A stretch of 64,000 bases of DNA, from assembly GCF_900215485.1 (NCBI RefSeq), contig NZ_OCMZ01000002.1, forward strand, positions 1,384,730 to 1,448,729, read 5' to 3'. The stretch comes from Nitrosovibrio sp. Nv4. Its GTDB lineage: Bacteria > Pseudomonadota > Gammaproteobacteria > Burkholderiales > Nitrosomonadaceae. Of the stretch, positions 26,523 through 35,064 are shown in pieces; the stretch's first letter is position 1, and the number at the start of each line of letters is the position of its first letter. The notes beneath the pieces were generated by a model that worked only from the letters and a program-made list of their open reading frames with translations, had not been told where the DNA came from and did not search any database. The position numbers were made by a program, and so were the translations under genes.

Positions 26523-29086
26523 TAGCCCTTCCCTAGCGAGAACTCGAACCCCAACGCAAGCAGTTTGTGGACCAATTTGCGGTAACGTCTATCCGGCGCG
26601 TTGGTGAGGTTAACCCATATTCTCCCCGAAGGCCCGTCGCGGTCGTCGTCGACGGGAATGCCCCAGTCTGCGACTTCTGACAGGAGCCTGTCGGTGCCCG
26701 ACGATCGCGCGGGTGGTGGGGCGCTCAGGCTCGAGGGAGCCGTCTTGGTCGCGGCAGGCCGCCGCATCATTTTAGCTTCCGATGGTTGCTCAGCGCTGTC
26801 TTCTTCCTCTTTGCCTTCTGGGTAAAGCGGGCCACCGAAGACTGCGCGCGCGAACGCATCCATTCGACTTGGGTGCTTTAATTTTCGGAGCGCGGCGGCC
26901 TCTATCTGGCGAACGCGCTCCCTCGTGACTCCGTATTGGCAGCCAATTTCGTCGAGCGTCAACGCCTCTTCGACGCCGATGCCGAAGCGCAGACGAAGAG
27001 TCTGCTCTTCCCTGGGCTTTAGCGTGGACAGTAGCTTGTCAATTGTCTCGAGTAATTCGGACTTGAACGCGACGTCCATGGGATCTGTCGAGGCGAAATC
27101 GGATCGGACCTCGACGGCGATCAGCTCGTCGATGGGCAGTTCATGGATCGGCAATGGCTCAGGAGTGACGCGTTGAAGCTCGGCCACTTTGTGGACGGCC
27201 ATGTTCAAACGAGCCGCGATCTCATGGAGCTCGGGCGGACACCCTGTCTCCGATTCAAACGCCTGAGTTTCTCGGGAAAGGCGCTGGGTCTTTTCATAGA
27301 CATGGACCGGAACACGAACCGTCCTACATTTGTCGGCGAGGTACCGTCCAATTTGCTGTCGTATCCACCAAGTGGCGTAGGTGGAGAACTTGAAACCGCG
27401 GCGCCAATCGAAGCGTTCGACGGCCTTCAGCAGGCCGATGTTTCCTTCTTGTGCCAAGTCGTCCAAAGGTTCGCCGCTGTATAGATACTTTTTGGCGAGA
27501 TGGAAAACGAGCTTTAGGTTGGCGACGGCCATTCGTTCGCGGGCGCGCTGGTGGGCCTTCATGGCGCTCGCGTATTGATTGGCCGAGCCGGTGTTGCCGT
27601 GGTCTTCGATATCGGCCAGCTCCAGAAGGAAGCGCCGATTCAGTCGAAGCGACGACAGCGTTTCACGGATGGCTCGCCATCCCGCTCCCTGCTGGACAGA
27701 GCCAACCGGAAGGCTCGCGAGCTGGTCCAGCGCATCCAAGAAGTCCGAGGCTTGGTCGCCAAGCGGGCGAGTCTCGAATTGGAGGGCTGGATCGTGCTCT
27801 GCTGCTTCGTCAGGCGAGTCCGATGCGGCGGTGTCGGCATCGTTTTCGCCTTCGAGAGTGGGTTCAAGCTTTGGCTGGACGTCGGCGGGGCCAAGCGACA
27901 ACCAACTCAAAGGCTGTTGTCCGGCCCTAACCAAGTGCCCAGCGGCCAACGTAAGGTCGATGCCACGCGGCCAAGTCGCCAAAGCGTCGAGTGCTCTTTC
28001 CAACTCGCTTTCCATGGCTTGGCTCAGCGCGACCTCTTCTTCCGCGGAAATGAGCCTTTCTTGCTGGAATTCTTTTTGGTAAATGCGCAGAGGCTCTGTT
28101 CGATTGGAGACGAGGCTGTCGATGGAGGCCAAGGCATTGGCCACGATCTCTTCTTCGTCCGGCGATTCCTCTGGTTTGACGTAGACCTCGAAGTTTTCGG
28201 TGGCGCTGGCACCGACGTATTCGAATCGTTCATCGACTTCGGCGCCGAGGTCGTTGATTATCATGCTCAGCTGCGCTTCGGCCTCGGGGTTTGCGGATCG
28301 GTCATCGTTGACCGACAGCGCCTCGACCCACATGTACGGCACGCTGCCTTCGCGGACGGCTCGAAGCATTAGCAGGCGGAGCCGTCCTAGAACTTCGGCG
28401 TCGTCTGTGCGCGCCAAGGGCTGCGATCTTTCTGGCAGGTAAGCGTCGATATCATCCCAGTCAGCTGAAGAGTCGACGGGTTCATATTCCGTGATGGCTG
28501 CCTGAATTGCGCTGACGGCTTGGGCGATCGACGAATCGGCATCGGGCGGAGGCCGGTCTTCCTCGGGCTCCCAACTGAACAAGTCAAAGTTTGGCGTGTT
28601 TTCTGGTTCGGTCGTTTCATCGACCGTGATTGGGGCCGCAGGGCGCGCCATGTCTGCTTCAGTCTCGCTTGCGCCGATCAGATACGCGGGGTGTTCCGAG
28701 GCTTGAACGCCCAAAGGTTCGATGGGTCCATCGGACAGTGGGGGCATGCCAAGGGCTTGGTGGCCCCAAGCTCCTATCGAGACTTTGACTGACTCGAGGA
28801 TGGCGGCGGCCTCGTGTGCGCCTGCGGCAACCGCAATGGCAAGGGCCGTTTTTCCAGAGGGATCGAGCAGACCGTCGTCAATTCCTGCATCGAGCAGCAG
28901 TTTGCAGATGACGGGCTTGTTTCGAGCTGCCGACAACATTAGAGGCGTCAAACCGTTTCGGTCGCGGGCGTTGAGATCGTCGCCTCGATCGATGTGAATC
29001 TGAATCGCGCTCTCGATCCCAGCCATGACGGCCATTCTTAAAAACCGGCTGAGAGGCAGCATGCCCGCGACGCTCGTGTCGTTCAC
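26513..29086 (-). CDS. RpoD-like sigma-70 factor with N-terminal ankyrin repeats and added C-terminal module
   Basis: 857 residues from a GTG preceded by GGGGGAG. Two or more ankyrin repeats occupy about 15-100 (RDRNGLTPLMLSAARNK; DPSGKTALAIAVAAGAHEAA). A region 1.1-like stretch lies at 240-300, region 1.2 at 331-360, a non-conserved insert at 360-515, region 2 at 515-590 (FKFSTYATWWIRQ), region 3 at 591-665, and region 4 at 680-740 (GVTRERVRQIEAAALRKLKHP). About 60 residues (797-857, ending FSLGKGYWR) follow as an extra domain. Region 4.2 keeps the RpoD -35 contacts. In region 2.4 the Gln matching E. coli Q437 is present (577), but T440 is replaced by Gly580. It heads the defence operon and probably controls it. 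Confidence 0.9.
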   Translation of the reverse strand: MNDTSVAGMLPLSRFLRMAVMAGIESAIQIHIDRGDDLNARDRNGLTPLMLSAARNKPVICKLLLDAGIDDGLLDPSGKTALAIAVAAGAHEAAAILESVKVSIGAWGHQALGMPPLSDGPIEPLGVQASEHPAYLIGASETEADMARPAAPITVDETTEPENTPNFDLFSWEPEEDRPPPDADSSIAQAVSAIQAAITEYEPVDSSADWDDIDAYLPERSQPLARTDDAEVLGRLRLLMLRAVREGSVPYMWVEALSVNDDRSANPEAEAQLSMIINDLGAEVDERFEYVGASATENFEVYVKPEESPDEEEIVANALASIDSLVSNRTEPLRIYQKEFQQERLISAEEEVALSQAMESELERALDALATWPRGIDLTLAAGHLVRAGQQPLSWLSLGPADVQPKLEPTLEGENDADTAASDSPDEAAEHDPALQFETRPLGDQASDFLDALDQLASLPVGSVQQGAGWRAIRETLSSLRLNRRFLLELADIEDHGNTGSANQYASAMKAHQRARERMAVANLKLVFHLAKKYLYSGEPLDDLAQEGNIGLLKAVERFDWRRGFKFSTYATWWIRQQIGRYLADKCRTVRVPVHVYEKTQRLSRETQAFESETGCPPELHEIAARLNMAVHKVAELQRVTPEPLPIHELPIDELIAVEVRSDFASTDPMDVAFKSELLETIDKLLSTLKPREEQTLRLRFGIGVEEALTLDEIGCQYGVTRERVRQIEAAALRKLKHPSRMDAFARAVFGGPLYPEGKEEEDSAEQPSEAKMMRRPAATKTAPSSLSAPPPARSSGTDRLLSEVADWGIPVDDDRDGPSGRIWVNLTNAPDRRYRKLVHKLLALGFEFSLGKGYWR

Positions 29087-29632
29087 GCGCCCGTCTCCCC
29101 CTGGGCCGCTGCGTTGACAGCCTCTCCCAGCTGCCGGAGGCGCACCCCGAAAATTTTTATCGTTGTTAGGCGGTGGTCGTGGCTAGACAGCTCTGATGTC
29201 CCTTTGGCCATATTGGTTCTGTCGAGTTTTTATCGTTGTAGCCACGGGATTTTATCAAACTCAGCAGTATTTACCAGTGTACTGAGGTACACCAGAGAAT
29301 CAGTGTGGGTATTTAGGATTTGACGAAGAGGAGTCGCTACTTGAGGCAATAGATACCTAGGGCTGCTTCAGGTAAGAACTTAAAGTCGAATGCAAAAAGA
29401 GGTCTTTGAAATATATGATAGACGGTTTATTGTTACTTCTCCATGAGTCCGTTCGTAACCCTGCTGCGACTTGGCTCTTCAAAACGGTCGTTTGTCGGAG
29501 ATGAGTAGCGGAAAGGAAAAATACCTATTATTGCCGTGTTTATTCCTCCCACAACTATATCTTGAAATACCACCTCCGATAAGTTAAGATATTGATGAGT
29601 TTCAGGAGAATAACAACTTTGTAGGGGGTGGA
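29087..29632. other. Divergent regulatory region between the sigma-factor operon and the recombinase
   Basis: About 545 bases with no gene. It contains two exact 13-base direct repeats and an 8-base inverted pair (next entry), and should hold the promoters of both the leftward operon and the rightward recombinase gene. The DNA is more AT-rich to the right of 29340. Confidence 0.55.
29154..29246. repeat. Two 13-base direct repeats plus an inverted pair upstream of the sigma operon
   Basis: TTTTTATCGTTGT occurs at 29154-29166 and again at 29227-29239, 73 bases apart, which is near seven helical turns. CGTGGCTA (29178-29185) and TAGCCACG (29239-29246) form an inverted pair. The repeats lie 68-150 bases before the sigma gene start. 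They could be operator sites, promoter elements read by the encoded sigma factor, or a recombinase site. Confidence 0.6.
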
Positions 29633-30235
29633 ATGAAAATCGGTTATGCGCGGGTAAGTACTCAAGAGCAGGATTTGGCTCTACAGCTCGATGCCTTGAC
29701 TAAGGAAGGGTGCGAGAAAATATTTCAGGAAAAGGCTTCAGGAGCACAGCGGGACAGACCAGAGCTGAAAGCCGCCCTTTCCTACATGCGGAAAGGCGAT
29801 ACATTGGTCGTCTGGAAACTTGATCGGCTTGCCCGCTCCATGAAACAGCTTATTGAAACAATTGAATCGTTCCAGGACGAGGGTATAGGGTTGAAATCCA
29901 TACAGGACCCCATCGATACCAGTTCGCCGAGCGGAAGACTCGTCTTCCATATTTTCGCGGCATTGGCCGAATTTGAACGTGGCGTTATTCGTGAGCGAAC
30001 GACTGCAGGGTTAAGAGCCGCCCGGGAACGTGGACGGGTTGGTGGCAGACCTCCCTCACTTTCAGCCAAAGACCTCCAAGTAGCGAAGGCTATGCTGAAA
30101 GATTCCAATATCACTGTGGCTACGGTTGCCAGTCGATTAAACGTGGCCGCATCCACGTTATACCGCCATATTCCCCATGCGAGAAGTGCAAGTCTAGAGG
30201 CAGAGGAAGGCAGGGTTATTGTAACGACAGAATGA
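29633..30235 (+). CDS. Serine recombinase (resolvase/invertase family)
   Basis: 200 residues after GTAGGGGGTGG. The N-terminal catalytic domain starts MKIGYARVSTQEQDLALQLDAL, with the nucleophile Ser9, then FQEKASGAQRDRPEL, VVWKLDRLARS, and FHIFAALAEFERGVIRERT. The C-terminal helix-turn-helix is VATVASRLNVAASTLYRHIP. It acts as a dimer or tetramer to cut and rejoin DNA at short crossover sites. Only one complete copy is present, next to the defence operon. Tails of two other serine recombinases lie at 38.8-39.4 kb. Confidence 0.93.
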   Translation: MKIGYARVSTQEQDLALQLDALTKEGCEKIFQEKASGAQRDRPELKAALSYMRKGDTLVVWKLDRLARSMKQLIETIESFQDEGIGLKSIQDPIDTSSPSGRLVFHIFAALAEFERGVIRERTTAGLRAARERGRVGGRPPSLSAKDLQVAKAMLKDSNITVATVASRLNVAASTLYRHIPHARSASLEAEEGRVIVTTE

Positions 30236-30268
30236 TGAGAATCGGCGAGACAGACGGGAAACCGGGTT

Positions 30269-30290
30269 ATCGGTGTGAGCGGACACCGAT
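30269..30290. repeat. Perfect 8-base-pair hairpin after the recombinase gene
   Basis: ATCGGTGT, six-base loop GAGCGG, then ACACCGAT. No T-run follows, so it may be a weak terminator or a recombinase-related palindrome. Confidence 0.4.
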
Positions 30291-30400
30291 TCACTCGGGC
30301 GAAGTATGGAGCGTCGAAGCAAAAATAACTCTCATTATTTAGGCGTCCCATCGTAAAAACACCTGCCTATCGGAAACGCTTTTACCGCAGCATAAACAAA

Positions 30401-31417
30401 ATGGAAAATGAAGATGGCAGGCTCTCCCTTGACCTCGATCTGACGTGTCTGGGGTACCGGGGCGAAACGCTTCCGTTTCGAATCAGCCTTCGTGCCGATG
30501 CGCTACCGCAACTGATCGATGCCGCTGCTCATGGCGACCGTATCTACGAGCTTTTTTCGATATGCAGGCACGGCGATATCAAACGACACCTTTGGGTACG
30601 GACTATAGAAGCAGCTGAGAGGATAACCCGTCGTTACCAATGGATAAGCGAAGAAGCTGGGTGGCCGAAAAACGAATGCCACTACCCCAAATGGGATAAT
30701 GCCTTCTGTTTAACCTGGGACGAACAACCAGAGGAATGTGCCTGGCATTGGGGGAAACAGCGGCCGGAAATCAAGGAATTCGTTGACTATTGGTTTGATC
30801 GCGTTCTGGCAGCAAAAAAATTATTGCGACAGTCGGAAGATATATTTACTCAGCGCGAAATCAGCCTCATAGACAGCGGCAAGCACGACTACGAATACGA
30901 AACAGAGACGCCCTTTGTTCTAACGCCACCGGGGACCCGATATATCCCGGTAAAGGATCAATATCCTGAATGGTTTTATGAAGATTTGGCTCACATGCTG
31001 GGGCAGTATGAGATCGGCTCCGTATCCTATCGCTCAACGGATCTCAGAACGTTTCGCCTTATGTGTGCAGAACAATTAAAGCGATGCGCCGACACGAACC
31101 AAGACCCGAAAACGGTATTTCCGGTAAGCGTTATGAACCTCATAATGTCAAATAAGGACTACTTTCCGCGAGCGAGCCGTTGGGGTGGATACGCGCTTTA
31201 TTCGGAGGAAGGGCTGGGTTATGGAGATTTGTTAATCGACATGGATCGGCAGGTCGGTCGTTCACCCAAGGTTTTGTATGAGCAGTATTATCGCTGCTTC
31301 CCTGATCAGTGGCCTCTTTACATCCTGACCGACGAGGAGATGGGGGAAATCAGGGGTTACAAACGTAAGGTCCTGAGGGAAGCATATCTGTTTCTATATA
31401 AAAAGCTGCCCCGATAA
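30401..31417 (+). CDS. Protein of unknown function in the defence island
   Basis: 338 residues beginning MENEDGRLSLDLDLTCLGYRG, soluble, acidic and rich in Trp and Tyr. No signal peptide, membrane helix or catalytic motif is recognisable. A central QREISLIDSGKHDYEYETETP segment and a C-terminal ILTDEEMGEIRGYKRKVLREAYLFLYKKLP helix are the most structured parts. It lies between the recombinase and a second unknown gene on the same strand. Such isolated soluble proteins near recombinases may be immunity or defence proteins, but that is guesswork. Confidence 0.65.
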   Translation: MENEDGRLSLDLDLTCLGYRGETLPFRISLRADALPQLIDAAAHGDRIYELFSICRHGDIKRHLWVRTIEAAERITRRYQWISEEAGWPKNECHYPKWDNAFCLTWDEQPEECAWHWGKQRPEIKEFVDYWFDRVLAAKKLLRQSEDIFTQREISLIDSGKHDYEYETETPFVLTPPGTRYIPVKDQYPEWFYEDLAHMLGQYEIGSVSYRSTDLRTFRLMCAEQLKRCADTNQDPKTVFPVSVMNLIMSNKDYFPRASRWGGYALYSEEGLGYGDLLIDMDRQVGRSPKVLYEQYYRCFPDQWPLYILTDEEMGEIRGYKRKVLREAYLFLYKKLPR

Positions 31418-31559
31418 TCACCCCTATAGGGCTACACAACCCGGCCTGGTGAAAAACCGTACAAGACTTGTAACGTTGGATTTGCATGTCGGTGATTTGG
31501 ACCGGCTGGAGTTAGCCAAACAAGTATTTCAGTAACAGCTGATAGAAACGAGACTATTA

Positions 31560-32280
31560 ATGAGAAAACGAGCGCTAAACCGTCTTTTCCGTTTCACCCC
31601 ATTTGCAGAATTGCCGCGACGGCGACGGCGGGACCTCTACGTCAGCCTTCGCTGGAAGATCACGCAAGACGCCGGTGAGTATGGTGGGAAATTAATTCAC
31701 GACGCACCTCGTGCTCGATGAGCCAGGCCGGCCTAAGCTATATAAGCAATCGTTCGACGTCTATTTTCTTGGAACCGATGAGGTCACCATCTGGAATGCC
31801 ACGATCTTTACCACGAATTGCGAATTCTGGAACAAAACGAGGAGCATGGCCTCTGAGCGCGCTATTTCACTTCTCACGGAAGAGCAGCGAGAACAAGAGT
31901 GCGGATTGAAATTTGAAGGGCCATTTCACAAAGACGGCGAAAAATACTACAGAATGGCGGAACGAGAGCCGCGTCGCTATGACTGTTTCGGCGGGTTAAT
32001 GCTGCGCGAATATCAAAGCAAAAGAGAGATGGAAATTATAGAAAATGAGCCGCCGGCAATTTATGAATCATTCAAGACGGATCCCAGTTATGAATATGGG
32101 ACCGGCTTGCGGGCGGTTGTCCTCGCGGACGAAATCAATCGGGAAGTGATCGATGCCACCATCGACAGATTTCGCGAAGTCGGCGAAGCGGACTGGCAAA
32201 GCGAACAACCGGTCCCAAGAGAAGTATTGCCGTTTGAAACCCAGGAAACGGCGCTGTCCAAAGTTAAATATACCATCTAG
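31560..32280 (+). CDS. Protein of unknown function, apparently interrupted by one frameshift
   Basis: The listed frame from the GTG at 31711 codes for 189 residues (SFDVYFLGTDEVTIWNATI ... QETALSKVKYTI). Directly upstream an ATG at 31560 opens 54 codons in another frame (MRKRALNRLFRFTPFAELPR) that overlap it by 14 bases. The upstream piece has no start-stop logic of its own, so I think one gene of about 240 residues has lost or gained a base near 31715; two overlapping genes are the alternative. No domain is recognised. It follows the other unknown gene by about 140 bases. Confidence 0.55.
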
Positions 32281-32615
32281 GCGCATGCGCCATGGCAATA
32301 GACCAGCGGTCTTTGAGCGCCAGTAGGACTTGATGCAGCTACGTCTTCCGTGCCAAAAGCTCGGGTGATCATAGGTTACCTGAAAAAATAATCGGTACCG
32401 CCACCTCATATATTTGATTCACTTTAGTCGCGAGCATGGGGTCTCCTGACTGGACCTTGTTTCAGGATTGGCAGCGTATGCGGGCTGTTGGCCAATGACA
32501 GTGAGTGCGGGTTCGCTCCCACTCTAAAGTACCTGAACACAACCTGTCTGCTGCCGTTCTTCTCCTTCCCATGTTCCAGCGCACCACCTTGGCAATCGCA
32601 AAACTCGCGCATTAG
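32281..32615. other. Junction region before the truncated nirK
   Basis: About 335 bases without a supported gene. A minus-strand frame at 32424-32612 has no recognisable content. The break where nirK loses its N-terminal half falls between 32616 and about 32650. Confidence 0.4.
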
Positions 32616-33422
32616 GAGTCAAGCAATCTTGTCGTCCGGCAAAGCTCATGGAATCAACCGCGCGTAGGCGATACGATTACTGTTAATCTGAGTAATGCTC
32701 AAAACAGCGCCCACATTCATTCGATTGACTTCCACGCGGTTACTGGCCCGGGCGGTGGCGCAGCGGTAACTCAGGCAGCCCCTGGCCAAACCAAGAGCTT
32801 CACCTTTAAAGCGCTCCATCCGGGGCTGTTCGTTTACCATTGCGCAACTCCGATGGTCGCTCAGCACATCACAAATGGAATGTACGGATTGATTCTGGTT
32901 GAGCCGGAAGGCGGCATGCCGAAGGTCGAAAGGGAATTCTATGTGATGCAGGGCGAGCTCTACACCGCGCAGCGGCATGGTGCACTTGGCTTGCAGGAGT
33001 TCTCGCTTGAAAAGCTACTTGCCGAGAATCCGGAGCACATCATGTTCAATGGCACCATGGATGCGCTCACCAAAACCTACAAGATGGAAGCCAACCTGGG
33101 AGAAAACATACGTATCTACTTCGGTGTGGGTGGCCCGAATCTCACCTCCAGCTTTCACGTCATTGGCGAGGTGTTCGATAAGGTTTATGATCAGGCTTCG
33201 CTCACCAGTCCACCGCTAACTGATGTGCAAACCACGCTTGTCCCACCCGGCGGTGCTACCATAGTAGAGTTCAAGGTCGATTACCCGGGACGTTATATTC
33301 TGGTCGACCATGCTCTGTCACGCATGGAAAAAGGGTTGGCAGGTGTCCTCACCGTCAATGGCAAGGCAAACCCGGCAATATTCAACAGCAGTGAAAAAAT
33401 CGACACCACACCCGGGCATTAA
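32616..33422 (+). pseudogene. nirK: 5'-truncated copper nitrite reductase (nirK)
   Basis: From about 32650 the frame reads RVGDTITVNLSN ... HSIDFHAVTGPGGG ... LHPGLFVYHCATPMVAQHI and continues to a normal C-terminus at 33422. Type 1 copper ligands (Cys and His of YHC..P, the later Met in NGMYG) and the type 2 His of DFHAV are present. The signal peptide and first cupredoxin half are missing; a stop at 32613 closes the frame and no ATG occurs before MVAQHITNG, which is inside the copper site. NirK reduces nitrite to NO in the periplasm and is common in ammonia oxidisers. This copy cannot be exported or correctly folded; a complete copy probably exists elsewhere. Confidence 0.85.
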
Positions 33423-33721
33423 AAGCATCTTGGAGCTAGACAGAGGTGTGTAGAAGCGTTATCCGTACTCGTCAATTCTATTGAACCTGTGAAGCAATCA
33501 GCGGCAATGCTGGGCTGACGGTATTGCGCAATTGTTATTGTCCAGCCCACTCTATAAGGGTTGGTTGCTGCAGTCCTTATCCAGCGCTATTGCCTCTTTT
33601 ATACTTGCGGTTAAATGCAGTATCAGATTGATAAGTAAGCGGCCCCCGAATTCAGCTGAGATTTTTGACGTCGAGCTTCCTCTGCTAGGTAGCAGGGTGG
33701 GAATCCAAGCAAGGAAATTGC

Positions 33722-34732
33722 ATGAGAGTAGCTGTTTGCAGCGCACAGTCCTATGACCGTCAATTCTTGACGGAAGCTAATCATGACATTGGGCATGAGC
33801 TCGTGTTTTTCGAATCGCACCTGCGCGACGAGACGCGGCAGATGGTTGCAGGCTTTCCTGCTGTGTGTGTTTTCGTCAATGACACGCTCGACGCTCGAGT
33901 GCTTGAAACTCTGGCCTTACAGGGCACGCGACTGATCGCGCTACGCTGTGCCGGCTTCAACAATGTGGATATTCAGTCGGCCAGCAGACTTGGGCTACGT
34001 ATCGTGAGAGTTCCGGCTTATTCGCCCCACTCGGTAGCAGAGCACAGCGTGGGACTGATGCTCGTGCTAAACCGGCACCTTCACCATGCATATAACCGGG
34101 TGCGTAACGGTAATTTCGCTTTGCAGGGGTTGCTAGGGTTTGAGCTGCGCGGTAAAACCGTCGGTACCGTCGGCACTGGCCGTATTGGCGAGGCAGTCAC
34201 GCAAATACTGCGCGGATTCGGTTGTCGCCTGATCGCCCATGATCCCCAGGAAAGCCTTGAATGCATCAGCCTGGGCGTGGAGTATGTAGCGCTCGACAAA
34301 CTTTATGCCGAGAGTGACATCATCACGTTGCATTGCCCATTGAACCCTCAAACACATCGTTTAATCGACAGGGCTGCGATCAGCCAAATGAAACACGGCG
34401 TGATGCTAATCAACACCAGTCGCGGCGCAGTCATTGATACGCAAGCGGTAATTGAAGGACTGAAGTCCGCAAAAATCGGCTCCCTTGGACTTGATGTGTA
34501 TGAACAGGAAGGCGATCTGTTCTTCCAGGATTTATCTGATCAGGTGATACAGGATGATGTGTTTGGACGCTTGCTGACTTTTCCAAACGTGCTGGTTACC
34601 GGTCATCAGGGGTTCTTCACTGCCGAAGCGCTTTCGAGCATCGCACAAACCACCCTGCGAAATATCACCGTTTTCGAGCGAGACGGAATATGCCAGAATG
34701 AAGTAAAGGTTGATTTGCTCATAGCAGATTAG
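33722..34732 (+). CDS. ldhA: D-lactate dehydrogenase-type 2-hydroxyacid dehydrogenase
   Basis: 336 residues, normal for the D-isomer 2-hydroxyacid dehydrogenases. The NAD-binding loop is [13 protein letters not shown] near 145; catalytic residues appear in [10 protein letters not shown] (Arg), [12 protein letters not shown] (Glu) and [10 protein letters not shown] (His, about 296). The sequence is closest to the LdhA subgroup ([21 protein letters not shown]). It reduces pyruvate to D-lactate with NADH, a fermentative sink that could matter when oxygen is short. AAGGAA lies before the ATG. It stands alone. Confidence 0.9.
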   Translation: MRVAVCSAQSYDRQFLTEANHDIGHELVFFESHLRDETRQMVAGFPAVCVFVNDTLDARVLETLALQGTRLIALRCAGFNNVDIQSASRLGLRIVRVPAYSPHSVAEHSVGLMLVLNRHLHHAYNRVRNGNFALQGLLGFELRGKTVGTVGTGRIGEAVTQILRGFGCRLIAHDPQESLECISLGVEYVALDKLYAESDIITLHCPLNPQTHRLIDRAAISQMKHGVMLINTSRGAVIDTQAVIEGLKSAKIGSLGLDVYEQEGDLFFQDLSDQVIQDDVFGRLLTFPNVLVTGHQGFFTAEALSSIAQTTLRNITVFERDGICQNEVKVDLLIAD

Positions 34733-35064
34733 CTCATCATTTTTTTCACAACAGTTCATTCCAAATGTGGCCTCTGGAAGATATATAGCGCCCCTCTGCT
34801 ACCGCCGCAATCTGGGCAGCCCGTTCCGGACTTTTGCGCGGCAAGCGGTCAAGCCGCTTCTGTCGCTTTGAGGGTAACAACCTGTTCCTTCAGGGTGTAG
34901 CCATATGATGCGGTTGTGATGTACGGAAAGGCCGGAAGGATCATGTACAGGGTCACCAAGACGTGGCGGCATGTTCGCTGCATGTCGCTTGAGCCGGACA
35001 ATTCGAAGACTGCGCTAGGAAGATTATTTATTTGTCCAAGTCGCGGCGTCATCCGGAATTGGCG
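34733..35064. other. Intergenic region between ldhA and the subtilase gene
   Basis: About 330 bases. A minus-strand frame at 34849-35052 (67 codons, ending KEQVVTLKATEAA) has a protein-like tail but no family match and is not called. No clear terminator seen. Confidence 0.4.

Noticed and set aside
27551..28372. 273-codon plus-strand frame opposite the sigma factor gene
   Set aside because: No recognisable content; the minus strand encodes conserved sigma regions.
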